Shown piece by piece: positions 11,688 to 22,499 of a DNA stretch of 64,000 nt. The translations under genes were made by a program, and so were the position numbers. Numbering within the stretch: the stretch's first letter is position 1; the number at the start of each line of letters is the position of its first letter. The notes below the pieces were generated by a model. It saw only the letters and a list, made by a program, of their open reading frames with translations, was not told where the DNA came from and did no database searches. Source of the stretch: Pegea sp. RAD2-039 (Eukaryota > Chordata > Thaliacea > Salpida > Salpidae); the NCBI GenBank assembly GCA_034620365.1, contig JAQGEQ010000330.1:496001-560000 (forward strand). The letters are read 5' to 3'.

Positions 11688-11850
11688 ATTCTTTCATGGT
11701 GTAAACGATTTGAATTTCGACTAAAAGTCTGGTATATTTTTCTTTGACTGCTTTTGTAGTCTTACTAATATCTTAATCAGAGCAAGATGTACTTATTTTT
11801 TCTCTGTTTGTATTGTTTAAACTAGTTTGAACTACGTGATACCCTTATAA
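11688..11850 (-). pseudogene. Decayed zinc-finger gene relic
   Basis: On the minus strand the end of the family N-terminus is readable (QTSLNNTNREKISTSCSD, then a stop, then KTTKAVKEK). It is followed, in another frame, by the helix half of one finger (FSRNSNRLHHER). The Cys-Cys half of the finger is missing. It is an older relative of genes 1-8. Its mirror-image counterpart is the relic at 54043-54300. A 26-bp palindrome sits on its upstream side, where about 0.6 kb present in the counterpart is missing. Confidence 0.7.
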
Positions 11851-11859
11851 AAAGAGTTG

Positions 11860-11885
11860 TAAACTAAATTTTAAAATTTAGTTTA
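11860..11885. repeat. 26-bp perfect palindrome
   Basis: The half-site TAAACTAAATTTT is followed at once by its exact reverse complement. It marks the place where the relic's upstream region is missing compared with 53570-54040. Confidence 0.85.
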
Positions 11886-12348
11886 TAAAATTTATGGAAG
11901 AAAGAAAAAGGCTTAAACGGTGAAAACCGATGAAAACAATGTAGACCCTACTTCTAAAGATTTAAAAAAGAAATACTTAATAGTTTTATCCAATATCTAA
12001 GTGTTAATTTTTCAACAAAATTTAAACTTATGAGGTAACATAGATTGAGAGCAACAATTAATTCAAAAAACGTATTAAAAGTGTTTTTTATGTTTTAATG
12101 ATAAATATAATAAACTCAATATTTTCAATATACTCAATAAATTCAAATTTAAGTGTTGATTTTGATTTACTTATAATGCAGAAAATAAATTGAAATGAAA
12201 ATTGAAACTTTAAAAACAAAATATAATACAGAAGAAGTTAAAAAAAACTCAACTAAAGAAAATTAACAATTTAATTACCATTAATATGTAAACAAATTGT
12301 AGATACATACAGATAGGGCAATATAAACTAACAAAAATTAATTCAATT

Positions 12349-12624
12349 CTAATAATTTGACAGCCAAGAGCATTTAGCTAAAACTATTATTTTGAACAGT
12401 CTTGAAAATCTGATATTAAAACTCCATATCTGAAAACTTTCATCTTTAGCTTTATTCAATTTGTAAAAGGAAACTAATAACGAAGATAACCAACAACACA
12501 CTATTAACAAACCACTGTCGACTACAGATTGATCTACATATATAGAGTAATAGGGGATGAAACATTTACGTAAATGGTAAAATATTCTACTATTACTACT
12601 AACAATAACAACACTACTTTTCAA
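12349..12624 (-). other. Five-copy short reading frame, divergent from gene 2
   Basis: Ninety-one codons, starting at a TTG or GTG-like position rather than a clear ATG. It contains SSVVIVSSNSRIFYHLRKCF and later DESFQIW. It is the mirror copy of 39859-40134 and is nearly the same length. The function is unknown and it may not be expressed. Confidence 0.2.
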
Positions 12625-13241
12625 CCTTATTGTTTGTAGCTTTGTGAACTAAATGTACCTCTTACTGCTCTTTTGAAATTCTATCTTAACACTTCATCTA
12701 ATCATTGCTTTATAGGTGGTAAATAATTGTTATATCGTTTTAATATTCTTTTTTCTGAAATCAAGTTTTTCTAGTAATTAATTACTGTATTCAGCTAAAC
12801 ATACCCACAAACTCATTCAAAAATAATAATACCCTTTAGAATAGTTTTTCAAAGGTTTTATATAAAAAAAACTTTAAATGATTAATATCTGTAAGTATTT
12901 CTTGAAATTTATTCTTTGTTTGTAACTTTCAAAAAATATTTATACGAATTAAAAGTAAATGAACAAATACTTTTACAAAGTATGGATTTTGCAGTTACTT
13001 TATTTTACGTAGCTACTTTATAATAATAAAAAAATGTAATGTGCTAAAATACTGAGCACAAAGCAGTAAAAGCATTCAAATAACAATCAACAAGTAACAA
13101 AATCATAATGGTAAAAGCTTCTATAACTTTGATATTCTCATCAGAATTTGCATGAAAAGATTATTTTGTTTCTAACATTACTTTTAAAATTATAATTTCT
13201 CCAAACTGTTTTGGAGTTTAATAAATCTTTTTTATGTATCA

Positions 13242-13300
13242 AATATATATATATATTCTTAAGAAGACTTTGACCAAAAGTTTATATGTTTGGTAACGTC
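13242..13300 (+). promoter_or_regulatory. Candidate core promoter of gene 2 (TATA plus TGACGT site)
   Basis: The TATATATATATA run, the GACTTTGACC box and GGTAACGTCATTTG are all intact. The block lies about 1.15 kb before the ATG. Exon 1 could start roughly 30 nt after the TATA run and end at GGTAACG, giving an intron of about 1.1 kb to the acceptor at 14413. No transcript evidence is available here. Confidence 0.4.
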
Positions 13301-14400
13301 ATTTGTGTTATATATATTTTTATAATTTATTTTAAATTATAAGGTTTTGTTGGTCTTTTTTGTCTCTTTTAGTTACTTGCAAACTTAATGCAAATATAGA
13401 AAAACGATTGTTGTTAGATGATCATGAATGATTTTTGATGTTTTGTAAACCTATGTAGCTTGCTTAATTTTATAAGAAAATTGCTAGTATTGTTTTTGTG
13501 AAGTTTCTGCAGGTATTGCGTTTAAACATTAAATTTTCAAACCTTTTTAAAATAAAAACTTGAAGTAAATGTTTATAACTGTCAAAATATTAGACTATAA
13601 GTCAATTTTTGTTCGTTTATGTTGGCTTGTAAGCGATAAATTCTTTATACATTTCCATGACAGTTAAATATGTATTTTTTTTAAAGTTGAGTTATCATTT
13701 TTAAATTAATTCAATAAGTCAATATCAACTCTTGAATTTCATTAATATATTCTTTAACTATAGCTGCAATATATATATAAATATATAAATTAAACTAAGT
13801 ATATTTGTAATTAAAAATAACTAGAAATAGTTTATATTTTTTTATTAATCGTTGCTCACTATTTATGTAACATCATACAAGTTAATTCTATTAAGGACTT
13901 TACACTTGAATATGAGATAAATAACTGCAGATTAAAATCTGTAAAATTAAGTTTAACTTCTTGTTGATCTATTTGTAACTCTTTTAAATCTTACATTTAT
14001 TACATACTTTTAAATTTTTATTTTCTGAACTCCTGTTATTATTTTCACAAACAAACGTGTTTTGCCCTCGTAACTGCTACATGTAAAGCAATATTATCTT
14101 TTCTATAGAAGAATTTTTTTTTCTATTTATATATTATAGAATTGGATATTAGGTTGTCTAAATATTGAACTATAATCAACAATTTGTGAAAATACTTGAT
14201 TAAGTTTACAAAAAATTGTTCTTCAAATTCGTTTTAATGAAAATATGTATATAGAACATCATAAGTTTCTGGTGAACACTTTTACAAAACATGATCTAAG
14301 TTTGATTGTTATCATTAGTAAACTAACTTTGTTCATATAAGAATAATAAATCACTTAAAACTAAAATTATTTCATATGCATATTTTAATATTAAAAGATA

Positions 14401-14413
14401 TTTTTTTCTTCAG
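14401..14413 (+). promoter_or_regulatory. 3' splice acceptor of gene 2 coding exon
   Basis: TTTTTTTCTTCAG; the exon begins at 14414 with CCTATTTACTTGAAA directly before the ATG. Confidence 0.75.
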
Positions 14414-14428
14414 CCTATTTACTTGAAA

Positions 14429-15559
14429 ATGAACTTGATACAAGGCAGCAACTTTGCACGGAAAAGAAAACTGTCATCAGATGATGATGAAAAAAGTTTT
14501 AATAATAAAACTGCAGAAAAGAAAATTTTGGTAAACACTTCTTGTGGAATATATAACTTGTATAAAAGTCATGCTGATCAAAATAGTTTAAATAATACTA
14601 AAGAAATTCCAACAACTACAAGTTTCCCTTATAAAGAGACTAACAGCGATAAAAAAGCATTCAAAGGGAAAGAATATAATGAAGAAAACAAACAATCATC
14701 TAATTTCAAAATCAAATATGAATGCTTAGACTGTAACAAGAAATTTAAATTCAAATCTCAGCTTGTTTATCATGAAAGAACTCATACTGGTGAGAAGCCA
14801 TATGAATGCATTGTTTGTGAAAGAAAATTTAGTCATAGATCTAGTCTTCTAAGTCATGAAAGAACTCATACTGGTGAAAAACCATATGAATGTACAGTTT
14901 GTGAAAGAAAATATTGTCATCGATCTAGACTTTTAAGTCATGAAAGAACTCATACTGGTGAGAAGCCATATGAATGTATTGTTTGTGAAAGAAAATTTGC
15001 ACAAAAATCTAATCTTTCAATTCATGAAAGAACTCATACTGGCGAGAAGCCGTATGAATGTATAGTTTGTGAAAAGAAATTTAGTCAAAACACCAATTTG
15101 TTAAGTCATGAAAGAACTCATACTGGTGAAAAACCATATGAATGTCTTGTTTGTGAAAGAAAATTTGCACAAAAATCTAGTCTTTCAAGTCATGAAAGAA
15201 TTCATACTGGCGAGAAACCATATGAATGTATTCTTTGTGAAAAGAAGTTTAGTCAAAAGTCTAGTCTTCATTGTCATGAAAGAACCCATACAGGTGAGAA
15301 GCCATATGAATGCATTGTTTGTGAAAGAAAATTTGGTCATAAATCTAGTTTTCTATGTCATGAAAGAACCCATACTGGTGAGAAGCCATATGAATGTATT
15401 GTTTGCGGAAGAAAATTTACTCATATTTCCAATCTTTTAACTCATGAAAGAACTCATACTGGCGAGAAGCCATATGAATGCATTGTTTGTGGAAGACGTT
15501 TTGCTCGAAATTCCACTCTTGTAACTCATGAAAGGACTCATACCGGCGAGAAACCATAG
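14429..15559 (+). CDS. C2H2 zinc-finger protein, 10 fingers (gene 2, type B)
   Basis: Expected nuclear DNA-binding protein of 376 residues: the 96-residue family N-terminus with [11 protein letters not shown], then ten 28-residue fingers. Finger 1 reads KKFKFKSQLVYH, the Phe variant of the invariant first finger shared only with gene 7. The remaining fingers are the most varied set in the cluster; helices include HRSSLLS, HRSRLLS, QKSNLSI, QNTNLLS, HKSSFLC, HISNLLT and RNSTLVT. No zinc ligand is missing. The protein stops straight after the last TGEKP (CCATAG). The next codons are the remains of an eleventh finger, so the stop came from loss of a finger. The start is the first ATG after the acceptor. 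Exons X1 and X2 lie 0.8-1.1 kb downstream. Confidence 0.92.
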   Translation: MNLIQGSNFARKRKLSSDDDEKSFNNKTAEKKILVNTSCGIYNLYKSHADQNSLNNTKEIPTTTSFPYKETNSDKKAFKGKEYNEENKQSSNFKIKYECLDCNKKFKFKSQLVYHERTHTGEKPYECIVCERKFSHRSSLLSHERTHTGEKPYECTVCERKYCHRSRLLSHERTHTGEKPYECIVCERKFAQKSNLSIHERTHTGEKPYECIVCEKKFSQNTNLLSHERTHTGEKPYECLVCERKFAQKSSLSSHERIHTGEKPYECILCEKKFSQKSSLHCHERTHTGEKPYECIVCERKFGHKSSFLCHERTHTGEKPYECIVCGRKFTHISNLLTHERTHTGEKPYECIVCGRRFARNSTLVTHERTHTGEKP

Positions 15560-15630
15560 GAATATGTTTTTTGTGAAAAAAAAATTTAGTTGAAATTCAA
15601 GTCAATTATGCCATGAAATGATGCATGTTT
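15557..15630 (+). pseudogene. Remains of an eleventh finger after the gene 2 stop
   Basis: The TAG that ends gene 2 stands where the family has the Tyr of YEC. Beyond it VFCEKK, then (one base out of frame) FS, NSSQLCHEM and a His are still readable. The first Cys has become Tyr. Genes 4, 6, 7 and the array at 26941-27480 carry the same stop and the same remains, so the mutation predates the type B duplications. Confidence 0.7.
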
Positions 15631-15687
15631 CTTAGAAAAAGTGAAATGATTTTGCTGGTAAATGTTTACTCACAATTTATAAGAATG

Positions 15688-15693
15688 AATAAA
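15688..15693 (+). terminator. Poly(A) signal of gene 2
   Basis: AATAAA 130 nt after the stop codon, in the conserved 3' flank. Gene 4 has AATGAA at the matching place. Confidence 0.5.
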
Positions 15694-16376
15694 TAGCTTT
15701 GTGAAGATCAGAGGGTTTAAAAATATAATTTTTAAAATTGTTTTTTCAGTTTGAGTTGTTTTTTTTTCATCAATATTTTTTTTATTGATCAAATGGTGTA
15801 TGTTACAGTAAATGATAATTATTTGAAACGTTTTCTATTTTTATTATTTGTGATTGGCGGTTTGTATTTTTATTTGTAAACGAACTATATCTTATTTCGT
15901 TCTTTGTCCAAGTTTAGTTGTTTAGTTTTCAAACCCTCAAGTTTTTTTTGTCTCTTATTTATTACCAAAAAGCTTCTGTATTTAAATTTTAAGTTCTTAG
16001 TTAATTAATGCTGCGCAAACTGCTGATGGATTTTAGTTTTAACAAATCCGTTTAAAACTTTTTAAATTTCTGCAACATAATACTCTTCACAATTTTTTTT
16101 TTATTTATTTAATTGAAACTTCAGTTTTTAGTAGATACTCAAAATAATTTCAAGAAAATAAAGTTTCATTCTTAAAATCTTTTTTTTCAAACCTAATGCT
16201 ATTTTGTTTATCATTTCATTTTAGAAATAAATAGTTTTAATAAATCATATTGCATCATAATTAATCCCTTCTGCTATAGCACTAAGCAGTTTATTACCCG
16301 AATGGTTAAAACTAACTTGAAAGATTGAGTTGATGAAAAATTGAAGTAATTATCTAATTTTCTTAAACTTTGTTAG

Positions 16377-16425
16377 CAAGCCAGTTATTACGTCAGAAAA
16401 ACAAATACTTGCTTAACGTTTGCCT
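16377..16425 (+). other. Candidate exon X1 downstream of gene 2
   Basis: A 49-nt segment lies between TTTGTTAG and GTAAGT. With two leading and two trailing bases it reads SQLLRQKNKYLLNVC. Copies follow gene 4 (32664-32712), gene 6 (45680-45728, donor lost) and gene 7 (49080-49128, -), all exactly 49 nt and open in this frame. Its phases match X2 downstream. They also match the GTGAGA that the TGEKP linkers present at phase 1. Confidence 0.4.
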
Positions 16426-16558
16426 GTAAGTTCAGTTTAAACTATTTTATAATAGTATTATTTTAAGTTGTCAATTTAGATTTAATAATATTCTTTTTTT
16501 CTTAAATTACTTTCAGTATATCTAAACACAATTACTTTTTCAACTGAATTACTTTCAG

Positions 16559-16658
16559 CAAACAAGATAAAACCAAAACATCTAGAAACTTTACTTTGCC
16601 GTTGTCTTTTAATTATGCAATCTACAAATTCACCGAATTTCTTGAGAAAATCTCTTAG
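16559..16658 (+). other. Candidate terminal exon X2 downstream of gene 2
   Basis: After a strong ATTACTTTCAG acceptor, 100 nt read KQDKTKTSRNFTLPLSFNYA then IYKFTEFLEKIS and TAG. Counterparts follow gene 4 (32846-32945, one internal TAA), gene 6 (45862-45958, one codon deleted in frame) and gene 7 (48862-48946, -, earlier TAA). The leading base completes the codon left open by X1. The product is unrecognised; it could be an alternative C-terminal tail of the zinc-finger gene or the end of another gene. Confidence 0.4.
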
Positions 16659-17709
16659 TTTATCTTTAAAATATGTTCTTTAATAATCAGCACAAGTTTG
16701 TGGATAATTTAAAAAAATCATTATGTAGAATTTAATTCATAAAAAAAAATTTACAAAAATACTTCAGTTTATTAATTCAGTTTATGTAATAATCATTTTA
16801 AATTATGTTTATAAAAATAAACATTTCAACTGCAAACAATAATCATATATTATTACAAATGTAATAGCAACTTATTAAACCAAATTTTGACTCACAATAA
16901 CTTTCTTTAGCTTTTAAGAGAAGTCAATTACTAGAAGTTTTCTAGACTAAATTTTCACATTTATACAATTATACAATAAAGTTAAATTAATATAAACATA
17001 TAAGATGGTTTGAAATATTGTAGACAAAAAACTATTAGACTGATAGATTTATTGTAAATAAGAACCACATAACACTTACTTTAATTAGTTTTCTCAAACA
17101 AATATTTTACTTAAGAAGTATAAAAAATATAAAACAACAAATTTAGGATTTCATTTTGAGTAATAGATCAAACCTTAAAATTCTAAAAAAAGTATAGCAA
17201 AGAATTTACATATAATTATGTTCTAGACAAAATCTATCGATTAAATTTATTAAGATTTTTATGGCATTTTTTAGCTTTTATGACGGTTTATCGTTTTCTG
17301 TAGTCAAATTGTTTAATAAAAAACTATAAATTTTTAGTTTGTAGTCAATAACATATTACATAAATGTAATTCAATGATAATCTACATTTTTAAAAGCTTT
17401 GAAAACGAAATTATATTAGTGGACTTGAAATCGAGGTATATTAGAAGAAATTTTAAATTAAATTTTTGAACAGTCAAGATGTTTTTTCTAATTACAAAGA
17501 CCTTTACTAATGAATTAGAAAAGTTTTATTCGAAAAAAAATAATCACTGAAACCAGTTAACAATTTAGTGGATATCATTTAACTTTTTATTTATTTTAAT
17601 TTATTTTATTATTTTTAAGTAGTTTTAAATATTTATAAAAGTCCTTCATTAACCCTTCATTTTTACAATCAGTCAACATTTAAACAGTTCCTAACTAAAT
17701 GAATTATGT

Positions 17710-17765
17710 CATCAGTATTTGTTGAAACAATCTCATTTGATAATGGTTGAAATAGAATACTGATG
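17710..17765. repeat. Short hairpin repeat
   Basis: CATCAGTATT and its exact complement AATACTGATG flank a 36-nt loop. It is preserved at 33995-34050 and mutated near 47643-47700. It may be an RNA hairpin or simply a small inverted repeat. Confidence 0.5.
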
Positions 17766-17816
17766 TTTTGTTAATTAAACATCCCCTTTACAACAAGTTT
17801 GCCATGAAATTCATAA

Positions 17817-18008
17817 TATGAGTTAGCCACACAAATAGCTGATGGTATCACATACTTGCTTCGTTGTCATATGATTGCTGGTCATTTGGCTGTTAGAGAA
17901 CCGACAGCAGATGCAATGCTTGTAATTGAATGTTATGAATATTTGGCCACTCATACAAGAGATTTGATAAGCGCAATTTTTTTCAAAGTTTTTCAATGCA
18001 TTTTTTAA
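17817..18008 (+). pseudogene. Relic coding-like repeat (CHMIAGHLAVRE), copy 1
   Basis: A 63-codon open frame reads ATQIADGITYLLRCHMIAGH, then LAVREPTADAMLVIECYEYL and THTRDLISA. Related copies at about 34090-34262 (+), 46141-46326 (+) and 47400-47640 (-) have frameshifts or stops but keep long pieces of the same frame. It is GC-richer than its surroundings. There is no convincing start or splice site. The family is unrecognised; a transposon or host-exon relic is possible. Confidence 0.35.
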
Positions 18009-18645
18009 ATAATTTTACAAAAATGACAAAAAATAAATTTAATAAATTTTTTGAGAAAATCGTTTAGTTTATCTTTAAAATATTTTTTTTAATAATCAGC
18101 ACAAGTTTGTGGATGACGTAAAAAAACCATTATGTAGAATTTATTTCATAAAAAACTTTTTGTAAAAATACTTCAGTTTATTGTTTACAATATTAGAAAA
18201 CTGGAAATTTTATTAGATAAACGAAAAGTTGATTTAACACATCTATCCACACGATATCTTAGCCAAAAATCATAATGTTTATAAAAATAAACATTTTAAC
18301 TGCAAACAATAATCATATATATTATTACAAATGTAATAGCAATTTATTACACCAAATTTTGACTCACAATAACTTTCTTTAGCTACTGAGAGAAGTCAAT
18401 TACTAGAAATTTTCTAGACTAAATTTTCACATTAATACAATTATACAATAAAGTTAAATTAATATAAACATATAAGATGGTTTGAAATATTGTAGACAAA
18501 AAACTATTAGACTGATAGATTTATTGTAAATAAGAACCACATAACACTTACTTTAATTAGTTTTCTCAAACAAATATTTTACTTAAGAAGTATAAAAAAT
18601 ATAAAACAACAAATTTAGGATTTCATTTTGAGTAATAGATCAAAC

Positions 18646-20362
18646 CTTTAATTTTTTATTAACTCATTCTTGTTACTTTTTCATTTTAAACATTTAAGTA
18701 ATAAATGGTCCAGGCAGAGCAGATGAGAGTAATTATGATGATGTAAATGTTGATAAAATGAATTATTAAAAAGGATTTCCTTATAATATGAATTTATAAA
18801 AAGTAACCATTAAATTAAAATCAAGATAGTTTAAGATCGAAACTTTAGTTTCTTGTCACTAGACTCACAAGCAGTAGTTAATCTTTAAATTATTTTTATA
18901 TTAATAAAATCCTACTAAGAGGGACTTTTAAAAAGAAAAAATCTTAGATAACATAATAATAATATTATACATTATACTAATATTATTCTCATACTGGTGA
19001 GTAGCCATATAAATGTCATTTTTGTGGAAGATTTTTCAGTCAAAAATCAAATCGTTTAATTCATGAAAGATTCTTCCGATTTGAGAAAGAATCTGTTTAT
19101 CTGCAAATGTAAGATCTTTTGAAAAATCCGTATTATGATGCTATTCTATTTAAAAATTGAATAAGTGACTGTGTTAAGATATGCAGTTTTTTCAAAATTA
19201 AGTAAAAATTTTAGTTACTTTTAAACATCTATTTGGTTTCTATTGTCAAATTTTAAAGTTTGAAACAAAGTATTTTAATAAACTCTTATATTTTCTTACA
19301 ATAAGTTGTTGTAGGTAAATCTTAAATTAATACTTTATAAATGTTATGCAAACTAATGGTGGCTTTTAATTTTTGGTTAAAAATTCATTGAAAATGTTTT
19401 AATGTTTAGATTTAAATTTAATATTTAAACAGACCATAATGTAGTCCATAATCTTCTACTGCTATAGTGTGATGATCTGTAATCCTAATAAGTTTGATAA
19501 TAAAAGTCCTTGATAAGTTTAAATATAAATTAGGTAAACTTTACAAAAATAGATTGGTCGATTACATTTAGAATGAACCATGAGATTTCATAAGCACAAC
19601 TTTTTTTTAATGTGTTTTTAAATCATTTTTCAAAAAATTTTTATAAAAAAAATAAAGAATTAAATTTCAAAAGAAAAATGATAGGAACGTCTGAAATTGC
19701 TTTTCGAAAAAAACTTTAGAATTTCAAAACTTAAATGACTTCTAATTTAAAGTAAATAATTTTTGTTTAAATATTTTTAACCTAAAAGTACAAACTTAAA
19801 TTGTAAACTTTATACTAAGATGAAAAATTGTTTAAAAATCAATTTGGTTTTTTTGTTTGTATTAGAAAATTCTTTATTCTAAAATAGATATTATTTCATA
19901 AAACTTGTTCAACTCAGAAACAATCTCATTATAGTTATAAACAGATAGTACATCAGTGGTTTGCTTAAATAATTTCATTTTTTTCATTTAATCAATTTAG
20001 TTTAACCTATTATATTTATTTTATTCTAGCTATTATTTATAGCTAATCTTTAATTATTTATCCCTCATTTTTTTTTCGTTTGAAATAAATCAATTCCCGT
20101 TTACCTCTAACTTTGTTAAACTGTATAGTATCATCGATACTATATCTTTTTAATTAAATAAATAGTTTTAATTAAATGATAGATATTTATATCTTTTTTA
20201 AAATTTCATTTAAATAGTTTTTTTTAACTAAAACTTCAGAAAGCAAAGTCTAAAATTAAACTAATAACAAATAATGTGAAGAAAACATTAACAAAACTCA
20301 TATTAACAAAATTAATTAATTTATTTTTAAACAAATGGTTCAGTAAACCGCAAATTCAAAAC
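18646..20362. other. Intergenic stretch of old flank relics
   Basis: Positions 18690-18960 match the 3' flank element of type A genes and the orphan copy at 28910-29290. Positions 19860-20000 resemble 23590-23740 and 28010-28140. Apart from the single-finger relic at 18990-19073 I see no gene. Confidence 0.5.
18990..19073 (+). pseudogene. Single zinc-finger relic
   Basis: The frame reads HTGE, a stop codon, then PYKCHFCGRFFSQKSNRLIH and ERF. The two Cys and the first His of one C2H2 finger are visible with the start of the next linker. Sequence after it matches sequence after the relic at 11688-11850, so both come from the same older subfamily. Confidence 0.75.
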
Positions 20363-20393
20363 TTAACATAATCCATATAAGTCCCCGGAATAA

Positions 20394-20468
20394 CAAAGGA
20401 AACTGTGCAAGGCGGCTACTGCAGCCAGTGCAAAGGTCACAGTGGCTCCATTTGCATCATCAAATTAA
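20394..20468 (+). pseudogene. Relic terminal exon, copy b
   Basis: Reads KLCKAATAASAKVTVAPFAS then SN and TAA. It lies about 1.2 kb from copy c in the same orientation, so this unit has been tandemly duplicated. Upstream the frame is broken by an indel relative to copies a and c. Confidence 0.4.
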
Positions 20469-20615
20469 ACAACTAAAAGAAATGCTCAGCTTATTTGTCT
20501 CGCTCAACGCTTAAAAGGAAATAAATAAAGTCTTTCTTTCTGAAATTATCCACCGACGCTTGTTGTATCAGAAACTATTATCTCTAATTAAGGATTTGAT
20601 TTTACCAAAAATCAA

Positions 20616-20759
20616 ATGAAAAAAAGTAAAGAACAAATAATTTTTGCTGAATGTTTACTTAAACAATATAAATTTAGCGCAGTTGATATTACACAAGATG
20701 ACGTCATCACTTCCTCTCAAAACAACAACAGCCTCGGGGCAATGAGTCAGGTTTTATAA
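20616..20759 (+). CDS. Short unrecognised coding-like frame (47 codons)
   Basis: An ATG-started frame reads MKKSKEQIIFAECLLKQYKF, then SAVDITQDDVITSSQNNN and SLGAMSQVL before TAA. The frame stays open for eight codons before the ATG, back to an in-frame TAA. It ends at CAG-GT, which could be a splice donor. Composition is clearly less AT-rich than its surroundings (GATGACGTCATCACTTCC is in it). It is an insertion found in only this one of the five related flank copies. It may be a captured exon or the edge of a mobile element. No domain is recognised. Confidence 0.3.
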   Translation: MKKSKEQIIFAECLLKQYKFSAVDITQDDVITSSQNNNSLGAMSQVL

Positions 20760-21546
20760 CAATCGAATAATACTCAAAATTTAGTTTTATTCATTTTTCT
20801 ATTAGAAGATTAAAGATCTCAAAAAAAATTGAACTGTACAAATATCGTTTCTTGGGAGTTTTTTTTCTTTTAAAACTAAATCTGGATTAAAAATTTCAGC
20901 TTAATTTTATATTTTTTTTATAGGTTTTGACAAAATAAGTTTAAATTATTAATATTTAAAAGAAACTTCTAGAAAATTAATACTTTTATATTGCTTTAAA
21001 AGAAACAAAAAAGGAATGCAAGCTGCATTAACAAATTCTCTTAATAAGTTTACATTTGTAGTTACTCAATATTGCTGAAAAATTTTAATGCACAACAAAT
21101 ATTAATAGCAAAACAGTAAAATCATCAAAATAATAATTGACAAGTTACAAAATCGAAACTGCAGAAACTTCTAGAACTTTGATTCTGTCATCATAATTTA
21201 CGTGCAAATATTTTTATGTTTCTAACATTGCTTTCAAAATTATAATTTCTCAAAAAGTTTTTGTAGATTACTTTCCTCTTGAGCTTTGACAGCTTTAATC
21301 TAAAGCAAAATCCTAAATATGCCTTAAAATCAAATTACCAAAAAAGTGATCAAGACAAAAAAGTGATCATCTATTTTAAAATTTCAATTAAACAATTTGT
21401 TTAGAAATTAAGAACCTTAGAAAGCAAAATCTAGAAATAAATTGATATGAAATGATGTAAAAAAACAATCAATAAAACTTTTGTCATCAAAATTAATTTA
21501 TTTATTTTTATACAACCTTTTTGTAAGCCACTAACTCAAAACTTAA

Positions 21547-21648
21547 ACTAGCCGATATAAACCTCCAAATAACTTGAGGAAGCTGTGCAAAGCAGCTACT
21601 GCAACCAGTGCCAAGGTCACACTAGCTCCATTTGTACCATCAAATTAA
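21547..21648 (+). pseudogene. Relic terminal exon, copy c
   Basis: Reads YKPPNNLRKLCKAATATSAK then VTLAPFVPSN and TAA. It is the longest open copy of the family, 33 sense codons. Flanking DNA at 21100-21500 repeats in diverged form at 10.7-11.1 kb. Confidence 0.4.
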
Positions 21649-22307
21649 ACAACTAAAAAATATATTCAGTCAGTTAGTCTCGCTCAAGGCTTAAAAGGAG
21701 TTAAACGAATTCTTTCTCTGGCTGATCTAATCCAGCATAATGAATTGTATCAAAACTAGTTTCTCAATTTATGGGATTAATTAAAGTTGTTTAAAGAACT
21801 TAGACGGTGATGAAGCAAAAGTGATTTATAAATCTGTTTATTGAGATGTTGTTTTCTAGTTATATGGCTATTAAAATCTCACTATCTAGTAGCTAATGTT
21901 TATAGCTGATGTTTATGCAATTATTTATTTTGTAATTATATTTATTCTAACTAATTTTATTAAAAACCAATTTAATTATCCATTATTATGAATGATCTAT
22001 TTATAGAAAAATTCATTTCTTAGTATGAACCACCTTATAAAGTCTTAATATAGTCAGTTAAGTCATCAGTAGTCAAACATTTTCGTTTCAAATTAATTGA
22101 AATTTGATTTTGTTCCTTTTTGGCCAACCACCTAAGATTAGCTTGTATTAAATAAATAAAACAAATTTAAAATTCAGTAATAAATTGCTTATTATATTAA
22201 TTAATGAGAAAACTAATTTTAATTAGTAAACTTAAAAGATTTTAATTTTTTAAATCAATTAAAACTACTTCAAACTAAGTTTTTTAATTAAAGTTGTTTC
22301 TAAGTTT
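21649..22307. other. Intergenic stretch
   Basis: AT-rich DNA without a recognisable gene. The first 150 bases continue the 3' side of the relic exon family. Confidence 0.5.
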
Positions 22308-22499
22308 TAATATCAATTCTTTTTCATCTCTACTTTTAAATTTTTACTACTATTTTGTTAATCGTAGGTAAGTAACTGTCTTAATTTTGAGGTAATTCTT
22401 TTTAACTTGAAGGAAACTTATATACAAATTTATCTAAAACTCAATTAATATAATATGACCTTAGCCTAATCATTTTTTGCTGGTTTTTTACCTTACCAC

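Larger units (their letters stand above)
11640..18008. repeat. Large inverted repeat, left arm (gene 2 side)
   Basis: The order old relic (-), short divergent frame, promoter-like block, gene 2 (+), exons X1 and X2 and the 17817-18008 repeat is mirrored by 47.4-54.3 kb around gene 7. The stretch from the relic side to the acceptor is about 2.06 kb in both arms. The arms are separated by about 29 kb. Differences include the roughly 0.6 kb missing from the relic here. Confidence 0.75.
16640..18645. repeat. Tandem duplication in the gene 2 3' flank
   Basis: Positions 16640-17170 and 18050-18645 are near copies in direct orientation, about 1.4 kb apart. They share CAGCACAAGTTTGTGGAT and the stretch CAATAATCATATATTATTAC. 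Genes 4, 6 and 7 have only one copy, so this duplication is local to gene 2. Confidence 0.7.
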
